A stretch of 59,939 bases of DNA from positions 1-59,939 of the forward strand of contig JAFURM010000018.1 of the NCBI GenBank assembly GCA_017471925.1, in the 5' to 3' direction. The first letter of the stretch is position 1; each line of letters starts with the position of its first letter. Position numbers and translations under genes: made by a program. The notes beneath the pieces are model-generated. The model had not been told where the DNA came from. It ran no database searches and saw only the letters and a list, made by a program, of their open reading frames with translations. This DNA is from Bacteroides sp. Lineage in GTDB: Bacteria; Bacteroidota; Bacteroidia; Bacteroidales; Bacteroidaceae. Positions 40,642-50,491 of the stretch are shown here, one piece after another.

Positions 40642-42831
40642 ATGTCCAAAATGCGTTTTTTCGCCCTCCAGGAACTGAGCAACCGCCGTCCGCTGGAAGT
40701 AAACATCCCCTCCAACAAGCTGTCCGACTACTACGGCAGCCACGTCTTCGACCGCAAGAAGATGCAGGAATACCTGCCCAAGGAGGCCTATAAGGCCGTG
40801 ACCGATGCCATAGAGCGGGGCATACCCATCGGCAGGGAGATGGCCGACCTGATAGCCAACGGCATGAAGAGCTGGGCCAAGTCGCTCAACGTGACCCACT
40901 ACACCCACTGGTTCCAACCCCTGACCGACGGCACGGCCGAGAAGCACGACGGCTTCATCGAGCTGGGCGAAGACGCCGAAGTCATCGAACGCTTCTCGGG
41001 CAAGCTCCTCATCCAGCAGGAGCCGGACGCCTCCTCCTTCCCCAACGGAGGCATCCGCAACACCTTCGAAGCCAGAGGCTACACCGCATGGGACGTATCA
41101 TCACCCGCCTTCGTGGTGGACACCACGCTCTGCATTCCCACCATCTTCATTTCCTACACCGGTGAGGCACTGGACTACAAGACTCCGCTGCTGAAGGCCC
41201 TGGCCGCCGTGGACAAAGCAGCCACCGAGGTGTGCCAGCTCTTCGACAAGGACGTGACCCGCGTCTTCACCAACCTGGGGTGGGAACAAGAATATTTCCT
41301 CGTAGACCTCGCGCTCTACAATGCCCGTCCCGACCTCTGCCTGACGGGACGTACCCTGATGGGCCACTCCTCGGCCAAGGACCAACAGTTGGAAGACCAC
41401 TACTTCGGCTCCATACCGCCCCGCGTCACAGCCTTCATGAAGGAACTGGAAATAGAGTGTCACAAGCTGGGCATCCCCGTGAAGACTCGCCACAACGAGG
41501 TGGCACCCAACCAGTTCGAACTGGCACCCATCTTTGAGAACGCCAACCTGGCCAACGACCACAACCAGCTGGTCATGGACCTCATGAAGCGCATTGCACG
41601 CAAGCATAACTTCGTGGTGCTGCTGCACGAGAAGCCCTACAACGGTGTGAACGGCTCGGGCAAGCACAACAACTGGTCGCTCTGCACCGACACGGGCATC
41701 AACCTCTTCGCACCGGGAAAGAACCCCGAGAGCAACATGCTCTTCCTCACCTTCCTGGTAAACGTGCTGATGATGGTCTACAAGAACCAGGACCTGCTCC
41801 GCGCCTCCATCATGAGCGCAGGCAACAGCTACCGTCTGGGAGCCAACGAGGCACCGCCCGCCATCCTCTCCATCTTCCTGGGCAAGCACCTCTCGCACGT
41901 GCTGGACGAGATTGCCCGACACACCGGAGACAGCCAGCCGGGCAGCGGAGAGAAGACCACCCTGAAGCTCGGCATCGGCCGCATACCCGAAATCCTGCTG
42001 GACACGACCGACCGCAACCGCACCTCACCCTTCGCCTTCACCGGCAACCGCTTCGAGTTCCGCGCAGCCGGCGCCTCAGCCAACTGTGCCGCTGCCATGA
42101 TAGCCATCAACGCTGCCATGGCCAACCAGCTCAATGAGTTCAAGGCTGCCGTGGACAAGGCCATGGAAGAAGGGGCAAGCAAGGACGAAGCCATCTTCCG
42201 CACCCTGCAGGAGACCATCATCGCCTCTGAACCCATCCGCTTCGAAGGCGACGGCTACTCGGAAGAGTGGCGCCAAGAGGCCGCACGCAGGGGACTGACC
42301 AACATCTGCCACGTACCACAGGCCCTGATGCACTACATGGACAGCCAGTCACGGGCCGTGCTCATCGGCGAGCGCATCTTCAACGAGACGGAACTGGCCT
42401 GCCGACTGGAGGTGGAGTTAGAGAAATACACCATGAAGGTACAGATAGAGAGCCGCGTGCTGGGCGACCTGGCCATCAACCACATCGTGCCCACAGCCGT
42501 GAGCTATCAGAACCGCCTATTAGAGAACCTGCGCGGACTGCGGGAGACCTTCATCCCACAGGAGTATGAGGAGCTGAGTGCCGACCGCAAGGAGTTGATA
42601 CGCGAAATCTCCAAACGCGTGACGGCCATCAAGACCCAAGTGCGCGAAATGACCGAAGCACGCAAGGTGGCCAACCGCAAGAAGAACTTCCAGGCCAAGG
42701 CTTTCGCTTATGAAGAGAGCGTGCGACCCTACTTAGAAAGCATCCGCGACCACATCGACCACCTGGAAATGGAAATCGATGACGAAATCTGGCCGCTGCC
42801 CAAATACAGGGAACTGCTCTTTACGAAATAG
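40642..42831 (+). CDS. glnN: Glutamine synthetase type III
   Basis: A 729-residue enzyme that makes glutamine from glutamate, ammonia and ATP. The length and sequence are of the GSIII class common in Bacteroides, not the 450-residue GSI. Motifs include TFEARGYTAWDVSSPAFV (near 140), the active-site segments NLGWEQEYFLVD, TRHNEVAPNQFELAPIFE and NGVNGSGKHNNWS, and the C-terminal GNRFEFRAAGASANC. It forms double-ring dodecamers in the cytoplasm. Two promoters upstream suggest regulation by nitrogen state. A Crp/Fnr regulator follows in the same direction. Confidence 0.96.
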   Translation: MSKMRFFALQELSNRRPLEVNIPSNKLSDYYGSHVFDRKKMQEYLPKEAYKAVTDAIERGIPIGREMADLIANGMKSWAKSLNVTHYTHWFQPLTDGTAEKHDGFIELGEDAEVIERFSGKLLIQQEPDASSFPNGGIRNTFEARGYTAWDVSSPAFVVDTTLCIPTIFISYTGEALDYKTPLLKALAAVDKAATEVCQLFDKDVTRVFTNLGWEQEYFLVDLALYNARPDLCLTGRTLMGHSSAKDQQLEDHYFGSIPPRVTAFMKELEIECHKLGIPVKTRHNEVAPNQFELAPIFENANLANDHNQLVMDLMKRIARKHNFVVLLHEKPYNGVNGSGKHNNWSLCTDTGINLFAPGKNPESNMLFLTFLVNVLMMVYKNQDLLRASIMSAGNSYRLGANEAPPAILSIFLGKHLSHVLDEIARHTGDSQPGSGEKTTLKLGIGRIPEILLDTTDRNRTSPFAFTGNRFEFRAAGASANCAAAMIAINAAMANQLNEFKAAVDKAMEEGASKDEAIFRTLQETIIASEPIRFEGDGYSEEWRQEAARRGLTNICHVPQALMHYMDSQSRAVLIGERIFNETELACRLEVELEKYTMKVQIESRVLGDLAINHIVPTAVSYQNRLLENLRGLRETFIPQEYEELSADRKELIREISKRVTAIKTQVREMTEARKVANRKKNFQAKAFAYEESVRPYLESIRDHIDHLEMEIDDEIWPLPKYRELLFTK

Positions 42832-42891
42832 GGAAATCCCCGAAAACTGCACTTTTTTGTCTTTTTCGAGGAGTGATTGTTATATTTTTAC

Positions 42892-42899
42892 TACTTTTG
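42892..42899 (+). promoter_or_regulatory. -7 box of the Crp/Fnr regulator gene
   Basis: TACTTTTG at 42892-42899 puts the transcript start near 42906, which favours ATG 42929 but would also allow the TTG at 42917. No strong -33 box is seen. Confidence 0.55.
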
Positions 42900-42928
42900 T
42901 GCTGTAGAACACAGTTTTGCAACAAATT

Positions 42929-43630
42929 ATGGTAAACCCAGACTATTCAGACATCAACGTACCGGAATTGATTGCCGACATGTGGTCGCCCCTGAACGAG
43001 GAGCAGCGGGAGTTTCTCGCCAACCACTTCACCCTTCAGAACTATCGGAAGAACGAGATTATCCATTGTGAGGGCGAAAAGCCTACCCACCTGATGTGCC
43101 TGCTCAGCGGGAAAGTGAAAATCTACAAAGACGGTGTGGGCGGCAGAAGTCAGATTATCCGCATGATCAAACCGGTGGAGTACTTCGGCTATCGGGCCTA
43201 CTTCTCCGGCCAGGACTACGTCACCGCTGCCGCGGCCTTCGAGCCCTCCATCATCTGCCTCATCCCCATGAGCGCCATCATGACCCTGCTGAGCCAGAAC
43301 AACGAGCTGGCCATGTTCTTCATCAGACTGCTCTCCAACGACCTGGGCGTGGCAGACGAACGCACCGTGAGCCTCACGCAGAAGCACATACGCGGCCGCC
43401 TGGCCGAATCGCTCCTGTTCCTGAAAGAGAGCTACGGACTGGAAGAGGACGGCTCCACACTGAGCATCTACCTGTCGCGCGAGGACCTGGCCAACCTGTC
43501 GAACATGACCACCTCCAACGCCATACGCACCCTCTCGCAATTCGCAACCGAACGACTGATTACCATCGACGGACGGAAAATCAAAATCATCGAAGAGGAA
43601 CGGCTCAAGAAAATCAGCAAGATAGGATAA
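42929..43630 (+). CDS. Crp/Fnr-family transcriptional regulator
   Basis: A 233-residue DNA-binding protein. Residues 20-135 are the cyclic-nucleotide-binding-type beta-roll (RKNEIIHCEGEKPTHLMCLL, SGKVKIYKDGVGG, then YFGYRAYFSGQDY). A dimer helix follows, then a winged helix-turn-helix near 165-225 (YLSREDLANLSNMTTSNAIR). No Fnr-type cysteine set is present, so it does not look like an Fe-S oxygen sensor; the ligand is unknown. ATG 42929 fits better than the upstream TTG. It lies 97 bases after glnN but has its own -7 box. Confidence 0.92.
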   Translation: MVNPDYSDINVPELIADMWSPLNEEQREFLANHFTLQNYRKNEIIHCEGEKPTHLMCLLSGKVKIYKDGVGGRSQIIRMIKPVEYFGYRAYFSGQDYVTAAAAFEPSIICLIPMSAIMTLLSQNNELAMFFIRLLSNDLGVADERTVSLTQKHIRGRLAESLLFLKESYGLEEDGSTLSIYLSREDLANLSNMTTSNAIRTLSQFATERLITIDGRKIKIIEEERLKKISKIG

Positions 43631-43680
43631 ACCCACATATATATATATTTTAGGCAACACATCAGTTTGTGCATAATATA

Positions 43681-44631
43681 TCACTGCTTCAGCCCCTGCT
43701 CCATCAGGTAGCGTTCGGCCTCGACGGCAGCCTTGCAGCCACTGGCGGCAGCCGTGATGGCCTGACGATAGTGCGGGTCGGCCACGTCGCCTGCGGCAAA
43801 CACGCCGGGAATGCCGGTGCAAGGCGTTGCGCCTTCGGTGATGATGTAGCCCACTTCATCGGTTTTCACGTAGGGCTTGAAGACATCCGAGTTAGGCTTG
43901 TGTCCGATGGCCAGGAAAAAGCCGTCAATGGCCACGTCATAGCGTTCCTCATCGGGTTCACCCATGCGCTTCACCAAGTGTACGCCTTCCACGCCGTTGT
44001 CTCCGAACAGGCCCACTGCATTGTGTTCGAACAGCACCTCAATCTTTTCGTTGTTCATGACGCGCTCCTGCATGATACGGGAAGCACGCAGATAGGGTTT
44101 GCGCACTATCAGGTAGACCTTGGCCGCCAGCCCCGAGAGGTAAGTGGCCTCCTCGCAGGCCGTGTCGCCGCCACCCACCACGGCCACCACCTTCTTGCGA
44201 TAGAAGAAGCCGTCGCACGTGGCACAGGCACTGACTCCCATGCCGGCATATTTCTTTTCGTCCTCCAGACCCAAGTATTTGGCCGTGGCACCGGTGGCGA
44301 TAATCACCGCGTGAGCCTCAATGACCTTCTCCTCGTCAATGGTCAGACGGTAGGGAGCCCGGCTCAGGTCGGCCGCAGTGACTACGCCATAGCGCAGGTC
44401 TGCACCGAAACGCTCGGCCTGACGGCGCATGTCGTCCATCATCTGAGGACCGCTGATGCCCTCGGGATAGCCGGGAAAATTCTCTACATCCGTAGTGATG
44501 GTCAGCTGTCCGCCCGGCTGCATACCCTCATAGAGCACCGGTGAGAGGTTGGCGCGGCCAGCATATATCGCCGCTGTATATCCGGCAGGGCCGGAACCGA
44601 TAATCAAACAATTTACTCTTTCTGTTTCCAT
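43681..44631 (-). CDS. trxB: Thioredoxin reductase
   Basis: A 316-residue FAD enzyme that reduces thioredoxin with NADPH. It has an N-terminal FAD loop (IIGSGPAGYTAAIYAGRANL), the redox-active CATC motif (SACATCDGFFYRKK, near 138), the NADPH-binding VVGGGDTACEEA, and the C-terminal FAD segment PGVFAAGDVADPHYRQ. The length is normal for the low-molecular-weight type. It is last in the ftsK-lolA-trxB operon with a 33-base gap. Confidence 0.97.
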   Translation of the reverse strand: METERVNCLIIGSGPAGYTAAIYAGRANLSPVLYEGMQPGGQLTITTDVENFPGYPEGISGPQMMDDMRRQAERFGADLRYGVVTAADLSRAPYRLTIDEEKVIEAHAVIIATGATAKYLGLEDEKKYAGMGVSACATCDGFFYRKKVVAVVGGGDTACEEATYLSGLAAKVYLIVRKPYLRASRIMQERVMNNEKIEVLFEHNAVGLFGDNGVEGVHLVKRMGEPDEERYDVAIDGFFLAIGHKPNSDVFKPYVKTDEVGYIITEGATPCTGIPGVFAAGDVADPHYRQAITAAASGCKAAVEAERYLMEQGLKQ

Positions 44632-44664
44632 ACTATTTTTCTATTTAAGTTCATACATTCATTT

Positions 44665-45309
44665 TCACCTCAAATCTATCACCTCGGCATCGGGATATTG
44701 CCGGGCATCGAAGACGAAGAAGCTGTCCGGATAGTCCAGCCCCGTCCGGTAGGAGGTGATGGTGATGGTGGCCAACGGCGTACCTCCACGCTCCGTCAGA
44801 CGTATCTGCAGGGGACGATAGTTTTCCCGGCTCACGGAGAGCACCATGACCTGCAGGTCGCGCCGGGCATCGGCAGCAGTCATGGTCACCTCATAGACCG
44901 GTGTACCCTCCAACCGTTTGCGGGCATCCAGCTTCAGGTCATATCCCTTCCGGTAGAGCGCAAGCAGGGCATAGGGATTGATGGCCTGCAGCTCCTCAGG
45001 CGTGGGCAGGGTGACGTTCACCTCTTCGTTGGCCGCCAGGTAGCTCCACTGGGTGTGCCCGTCAAACCAGGTCTTCACCCCCTCGGCCTCCAGCACAAAC
45101 TTCTCGCCCTTCAGGCAGATGGTGCCCTGTGTCACCCCCTCAGGCAGGCGGATATTGAAACAGGCCTCCACCCCACCCGCCTTGCGCAGGGCGGCAGTGG
45201 TGTGCTCCATCACCTCACGGGCAGAGGAGACCTGTTGACCCATGGCAGGACAAAACTGTCCCACGAGCAGCAGGAGGAGACAAAGAGAGCGAATCAGTTT
45301 CTGCGACAT
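44665..45309 (-). CDS. LolA-like outer-membrane lipoprotein carrier
   Basis: A 214-residue periplasmic protein. The signal peptide ends near AMGQQ (25). The mature part has the incomplete-barrel pattern of the LolA family: FNIRLPEGVTQGTICLKGEK, FVLEAEGVKTWFDGHTQWSY, and the C-terminal strand ITSYRTGLDYPDSFFVFDA. It would ferry lipoproteins, of which this window encodes several, to the outer membrane. Sequence similarity within the fold is loose, so the name rests on pattern and its place behind ftsK, common in Bacteroidota. Confidence 0.85.
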   Translation of the reverse strand: MSQKLIRSLCLLLLLVGQFCPAMGQQVSSAREVMEHTTAALRKAGGVEACFNIRLPEGVTQGTICLKGEKFVLEAEGVKTWFDGHTQWSYLAANEEVNVTLPTPEELQAINPYALLALYRKGYDLKLDARKRLEGTPVYEVTMTAADARRDLQVMVLSVSRENYRPLQIRLTERGGTPLATITITSYRTGLDYPDSFFVFDARQYPDAEVIDLR

Positions 45310-45354
45310 ACGTTCTTCACTTTAAAGGTCTGACTTCATTTTTCCAACAACGCC

Positions 45355-47895
45355 TCAGCCCAGGTTGTTCAGTTTCATCTCCAGGTCGGTCAGGTCCATG
45401 CAATAGACCTCACGGGGCTTGCTGCCCTGCGTGGGACCTACGATGCCGGCCTTCTCCAATTGGTCCATCAGGCGGCCTGCACGGTTGTAGCCGATGGAGA
45501 ATTTGCGCTGGATGAGCGAAGTGGAGCCTTGCTGATTGGCCACGATAAGGCGGGCCGCCTCCTCGAACAACGGATCCAGGCGGTCCATATCCACATCGGC
45601 CAGGTCGCTGCCTCCGCCATTCTCGTCCACATATTCGGGCAGGAAGAAAGCGGTGGGATAGCCCTGCTGCTTGGAGATGTAACGGGTTATCTCGGCAATC
45701 TCGGGCGTATCAATGAAGGCACACTGCACACGCACAGGGTCGGCTCCCTGCAGGAAGAGCATGTCGCCACGTCCGATGAGTTGGTTGGCTCCCGGACGGT
45801 CCAGGATGGTGCGGGAGTCTATCATGGCCGACACGCGGAAGGCGATGCGGGCGGGGAAGTTGGCCTTGATGGTACCGGTGATGATGTTGGTCGTGGGGCG
45901 TTGGGTGGCGATGACCATGTGGATGCCCACGGCACGTGCCAACTGGGCAATGCGGGCGATGGGCAGTTCTACCTCCTTGCCGGCCGTCATGATGAGGTCA
46001 CCGAACTCATCGATAACCACCACGATATAGGGCATATACTTGTGTCCCTTCTCGGGATTGAGTTTGCGGCTGATGAAGAGTTCGTTATACTCCTTGACGT
46101 TGCGCACGTGGGCCATCTTCAGCAGGTCATAGCGAGTGTCCATCTCCACACAGAGGGAGTTCAGCGTCTGCACCACCTTGGTCACATCGGTAATGACAGG
46201 TTCGCCACCGTCGGGCAGCTTGGCCAGGAAGTGATTCTCCAGCACCGAGTAGATGCTGAACTCCACCTTCTTGGGGTCTACCAGCACGAACTTCAGTTCG
46301 GCAGGATGCTTCTTGTAGAGCAGGGAGGCGATGATAGCGTTCAGGCCCACAGACTTACCCTGACCGGTGGCACCGGCCACGAGGAGGTGGGGCATCTTGG
46401 CCAAGTCCACCATGAAGACTTCGTTGGTGATGGTCTTGCCCAGTGCTACAGGCAGGTCGAAGGTGGATTCCTGGAACTTCTTGCTGCCTATGATGCTCTG
46501 CCCGGAGACGATTTTAGGCTTCTCGTTGGGCACCTCAATACCGATGGTTCCCTTGCCTGGAATGGGGGCAATGATACGTATGCCGAGAGCCTTTAGGTTG
46601 AGAGCGATGTCATCCTCCAGACCACGGATCTTATTGATGCGGACTCCCTGTTCCAGGGTTATCTCATAGAGGGTCACGGTGGGGCCGACGGTAGCCTTGA
46701 TGGTACTGATTTCCACCCCGAAGTTGCGCAGGGTGTTGACAATGTCATCCTTCTTGGCATTCAGTTCGTCCATGCCCACCGAGGTGCCATTGTCCTCATA
46801 ATGCTTCATGAGGTCCAGCGTCGGGAAGTGATAGAATTCCAGGTCAAGACGGGGATTATAAGGCTCACGTTCAGGGCCTTCATAGGCTTCATCCTCGGGA
46901 CGTTCCACGTCAAATCCCGGTTCCTTCTCATCCGGTTTCTCCGGCGACTCGTCTTGCGGTTTTTCGACCGGGCCGCCCACAGGGCCATCAACGGTTACAT
47001 CGGCCGGCTCATCACCGGGGCGTTCCACTTCAAGCGTCACTCCGTCTCCGTCATCGGGTTTCCCAGACACATCATCAGGAGTGTGTTCCAGTTCAATGAT
47101 GATGCTGCCGTCATCGACATTCTCCTCCTCGGAAGGAACGGACGTGCCAGCGGCTTCCACCTCCTCGTCAGCAGCAGGAGCATCGAACGGTTGTTCAGGT
47201 GTCTCGTCAGCAAACACGTCATCGGCATCGTCCGACAAACGGCAGCCCCCATCCTTCCGCTTCAGGAAGCTGAAGGTAAGTGCCTTGCGCAACCAGATGA
47301 TGGTATTGGCACTGAGGTAGATAAAGAAACAGACAGCCGTAATCAGCAGGAGCAGGAAGACTCCCGGAGGCCCCACCTGGGACTCTAACCAATAGCTGAT
47401 GTTGTGGCCATGCAGGCCACCCAGGTAGAAGAAGGTGTGGGCAGTCTGCTCCTTGAAGGCAAAACCGAAGCATATGGAAAACCATACCAGCACCAGACTG
47501 CACCCCACGAACCACTTCCAAAGACAGAACCTGCGCACACGCATCAGGTGCAATCCGGAGACAGTGAGAAAAGCCAGGATACAGAAAGAGGAGATGCCGA
47601 AGCAGTCATTGATGAGGCAGCTGGCCAGCTGGGCACCGCGCGAGCCGGCATAGTTCTGCACATCATTCTCGGACGAGGCCATTTCATGGGGATCGGCCGC
47701 CTCGATGATGCTCTGGTCGGCCGCTCCGGTGAAGAAGAACGAGGAGAAGGCCAACAGCAGGTAGACCGAAAAGATGACCAGCAGCAGTCCTACGATGAAG
47801 TGTAAGGTTTCATTCGAAAAAAAGAGCGTTATCTTCTTGAAAAGCGGCATGCGGCCGGAAGCCGGCGCTGTGTTTTCTGTTGTTTTCTTAGCCAT
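45355..47895 (-). CDS. ftsK: DNA translocase FtsK
   Basis: An 846-residue septal motor that pumps chromosome ends apart at division. The N-terminus has about four transmembrane helices (30-200). Residues 215-345 are an acidic, proline-rich linker with repeated D-x-P and E-K-P units. The RecA-like motor holds Walker A GATGQGKSVG (near 508) and Walker B YIVVVIDEFGDLI (near 630). The gamma winged helix ends the protein (RKFSIGYNRAGRLMDQLEKA). A minus-strand promoter is at 47935-47967. Confidence 0.97.
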   Translation of the reverse strand: MAKKTTENTAPASGRMPLFKKITLFFSNETLHFIVGLLLVIFSVYLLLAFSSFFFTGAADQSIIEAADPHEMASSENDVQNYAGSRGAQLASCLINDCFGISSFCILAFLTVSGLHLMRVRRFCLWKWFVGCSLVLVWFSICFGFAFKEQTAHTFFYLGGLHGHNISYWLESQVGPPGVFLLLLITAVCFFIYLSANTIIWLRKALTFSFLKRKDGGCRLSDDADDVFADETPEQPFDAPAADEEVEAAGTSVPSEEENVDDGSIIIELEHTPDDVSGKPDDGDGVTLEVERPGDEPADVTVDGPVGGPVEKPQDESPEKPDEKEPGFDVERPEDEAYEGPEREPYNPRLDLEFYHFPTLDLMKHYEDNGTSVGMDELNAKKDDIVNTLRNFGVEISTIKATVGPTVTLYEITLEQGVRINKIRGLEDDIALNLKALGIRIIAPIPGKGTIGIEVPNEKPKIVSGQSIIGSKKFQESTFDLPVALGKTITNEVFMVDLAKMPHLLVAGATGQGKSVGLNAIIASLLYKKHPAELKFVLVDPKKVEFSIYSVLENHFLAKLPDGGEPVITDVTKVVQTLNSLCVEMDTRYDLLKMAHVRNVKEYNELFISRKLNPEKGHKYMPYIVVVIDEFGDLIMTAGKEVELPIARIAQLARAVGIHMVIATQRPTTNIITGTIKANFPARIAFRVSAMIDSRTILDRPGANQLIGRGDMLFLQGADPVRVQCAFIDTPEIAEITRYISKQQGYPTAFFLPEYVDENGGGSDLADVDMDRLDPLFEEAARLIVANQQGSTSLIQRKFSIGYNRAGRLMDQLEKAGIVGPTQGSKPREVYCMDLTDLEMKLNNLG

Positions 47896-47934
47896 ATCTT
47901 GATAATCAACTTAACGTGTGAGGATAGATTGGTG

Positions 47935-47967
47935 CAAAAGTAATAAAAAAAACTTCACCCCGGCAAA
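47935..47967 (-). promoter_or_regulatory. Promoter of ftsK-lolA-trxB
   Basis: On the minus strand TTTG (47964-47967), 21 bases, then TACTTTTG (47935-47942), 40 bases from the ftsK ATG. Confidence 0.8.
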
Positions 47968-48035
47968 AAATGGAGGCAACCTCCTCTTATTTTTCACTCC
48001 ACACCGACAAATGCATTGAAAAAGCGTTGAAAAAC

Positions 48036-48067
48036 TTGTGCCTAATTCCATTATTTTCCTACCTTTA
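48036..48067 (+). promoter_or_regulatory. Promoter of the GH65 gene
   Basis: TTG at 48036-48038, 21 bases, then TACCTTTA at 48060-48067. The -7 box ends in A instead of G. The start codon follows 32 bases later. Confidence 0.65.
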
Positions 48068-48099
48068 CGGCGTTAACTTACCATAAACAAACACACACC

Positions 48100-50418
48100 A
48101 TGAAGAAATACCTCAAGACCGACGAGTGGTGCATCATCGAAGAGGGCTTTCAGGCCAACCGTCTGCGCATGTCGGAGAGCATTTTCAGCATCGGGAACGG
48201 ACGTTTCGGCCAGCGCGGCTACTTTGAAGAGAGCTACAGCAGCGACTCCTACCGCGCCTCCTTCGTGGCCGGTGCCACTTTCCTGGATAAGACACGTGTA
48301 GGCTGGTGGAAAAACGGCTTTCCCACCTACTACACCCGGGTGCCCAACGCGGCCAACTGGAGCCGTATAGACCTGCGCCTGATAGACGAGGAACTGGATC
48401 TCGCCCAATGGGACGTGAACAGTTTCCGGCGTTGTCTCGACATGAAGCGGGGCATCTCCATCCGCGACATGGAAATCACCTCGCCACGCGGACACCAGCT
48501 GAAGGTACACGTGGAACATATAGCCAACATGGCCCACCCTGACCTCTGCCTCATCCAATATAGCGTCAGCTCCATCAACTATCAGGGACGCATCTCCCTG
48601 GTACCCACCCTGGACGGTGGCATCATGAACGATGCCGAGCATCCCGGAGAGAAGATATGGAACATCCTGCGCTCGGGAGCAAGCAACGAATGTGCCTACC
48701 TGTGGACACAGACACGACGTGAAGATGCACAGGTGTGCTATGCCATGACCTACCAACTGCAGAAGAACGGCCACGAAGCCGCCTGCAACCCCATACGCAT
48801 AGAAAAGGAAAAGCGCACCGGCTTCAGCCTCGGAACGGACATCAAGCCGGGTGAAAGCATCACACTCGTCAAGTATGTGGCCATAGCCTCCTCACTCTAC
48901 TATGAGCGGCAAGACTTGGTGGAGCAATCTACGTCAGAAGTTCTCCTGGCCCAACAGAGCGGATGGGACAAGTTGCGTGCCGAGCACGAAGCGGCATGGA
49001 AAGAGATTTGGGACGAAACGGATGTCATCATCGAAGGTGACCCCGAAGCCCAACAGGGCATACGCTATAACATTTTCCAACTCTATCAGACCTATCGGGG
49101 AGATGACCCGCGCCTGAACATCGGACCCAAGGGATTCACGGGAGAGAAGTATGGTGGCAACACCTACTGGAATACGGAGCTGTGCTGCGTACCCTTCTTC
49201 CTGATTGCCTCGCCTAAAGAGATTGTCCGCAACTTGCTTATCTACCGCTACAACCAACTGCCCAAGGCCATTGAAAACGCCCGCAAACTGGGGTTCAGCG
49301 GTGGTGCCGCCCTCTTTCCACAGGTGACCAGCAACGGTGAGGAGTGTCACAGCGAATGGGAAATCACCTTTGAGGAGATACACCGCAACAACATCATCGT
49401 CTACGCTATCGTGCAACATGCCCACATGACCGGTTCACTGGAATACATCACCCACTATGGTCTGGAGGTGATGATTGCCATCTGCCGTTTCTGGAGCCAG
49501 CGCGTCTCCTTCTCGCAACCCAAGCAGAAATATGTCATTCTGGGAGTGACCGGTCCCAACGAGTATGAGAACAACGTGGACAACAACTGGTACACCAACT
49601 ACTCCTGCGTGCAGAGCCTGGCCATGACCCTGCACTACCTGTACACCGTGAAGCGGGAGTTTCCCGAGGAGTATGAGCGCATCTGCCAGGTCACTTCGCT
49701 CAATGAGAGAGACGAGCTTGCCCAATGGCAGGACATCATCAACCGCATGTACCTGCCCGAAGACACCGAACGGGGTATCTTCATGCAGAACGACGGCTAT
49801 ATGGACAAGGCACTGCAAAGCACCGAGGCCATCCCCGACGGACAGCGTCCCATCAACCAACACTGGTCATGGGACCGCATCCTGCGCTCCTGCTACATCA
49901 AGCAGGCCGATGTGTTGCTGGGGCTTTACCTCTACTACTACAAGTTCGATCAGGAAACCCTGCGCCGCAACTTTGAGTTCTACGCTCCCATGACGGTTCA
50001 CGAGTCTTCGCTATCGCCCTACATACACGCCATTCTGGCTGCCCGTGCGGGAAAGGTGGAAACGGCCTACAAACTCTTCCTCCACGCCACCCGACTGGAC
50101 CTGGACGACTACAACAACGAGACCGACCAAGGACTGCACATCACCAGTATGCCCGGTTCCTGGCTGGCCATCGTCAGGGGATTTGCCGACATGCAGATTC
50201 ACAGCGGACAGCTCTGCTTCTCACCGGTCATCACACAGGAATGGGAGGCTTACAGCTTCCAGGTGAACTTCCAGTGCCGCACGCTCTCCATCCGTGTCAG
50301 CAAGACAGAAGCCTGCTTCACGCTGAAAACGGGAAAGGAAATCAAGATCTGCGTTTATGGCAAGAGCCACACGCTACACGAAAAGGAGGAGACAAGAATC
50401 GGATTGGAGATAAATTAG
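48100..50418 (+). CDS. GH65 family disaccharide phosphorylase (maltose phosphorylase-like)
   Basis: A 772-residue enzyme, the usual length for GH65. It should split an alpha-linked disaccharide with phosphate to beta-glucose-1-phosphate and glucose. An N-terminal beta-sandwich (1-270) precedes the (alpha/alpha)6 barrel. The catalytic acid lies in GVTGPNEYENNVDNNWYTNY (near 485), as in maltose phosphorylases. NGEECHSEWEITFEEIHRNN and the phosphate-pocket HESSLSP are also present. No signal peptide: cytoplasmic. Maltose is the best guess; kojibiose, nigerose or trehalose are possible. The stop codon lies inside the inverted repeat at 50415. Confidence 0.9.
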   Translation: MKKYLKTDEWCIIEEGFQANRLRMSESIFSIGNGRFGQRGYFEESYSSDSYRASFVAGATFLDKTRVGWWKNGFPTYYTRVPNAANWSRIDLRLIDEELDLAQWDVNSFRRCLDMKRGISIRDMEITSPRGHQLKVHVEHIANMAHPDLCLIQYSVSSINYQGRISLVPTLDGGIMNDAEHPGEKIWNILRSGASNECAYLWTQTRREDAQVCYAMTYQLQKNGHEAACNPIRIEKEKRTGFSLGTDIKPGESITLVKYVAIASSLYYERQDLVEQSTSEVLLAQQSGWDKLRAEHEAAWKEIWDETDVIIEGDPEAQQGIRYNIFQLYQTYRGDDPRLNIGPKGFTGEKYGGNTYWNTELCCVPFFLIASPKEIVRNLLIYRYNQLPKAIENARKLGFSGGAALFPQVTSNGEECHSEWEITFEEIHRNNIIVYAIVQHAHMTGSLEYITHYGLEVMIAICRFWSQRVSFSQPKQKYVILGVTGPNEYENNVDNNWYTNYSCVQSLAMTLHYLYTVKREFPEEYERICQVTSLNERDELAQWQDIINRMYLPEDTERGIFMQNDGYMDKALQSTEAIPDGQRPINQHWSWDRILRSCYIKQADVLLGLYLYYYKFDQETLRRNFEFYAPMTVHESSLSPYIHAILAARAGKVETAYKLFLHATRLDLDDYNNETDQGLHITSMPGSWLAIVRGFADMQIHSGQLCFSPVITQEWEAYSFQVNFQCRTLSIRVSKTEACFTLKTGKEIKICVYGKSHTLHEKEETRIGLEIN

Positions 50419-50464
50419 GCACGGATTATACGGACATGTGAAAATCCGCGTAATCCGTGCCTAA
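50415..50464. repeat. GGCACGGATTA-type inverted repeat, probable two-way terminator
   Basis: TTAGGCACGGATTATACGG (50415-50433) pairs with CCGCGTAATCCGTGCCTAA (50446-50464), with two mismatches. The TAG stop of the GH65 gene is part of the left arm, so the repeat landed at, or supplied, the gene's end. It sits between two convergent genes, and TAAAAT follows the right arm. Confidence 0.9.
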
Positions 50465-50491
50465 AATTTCGTCAAGCGACAGTTTTCTGTA

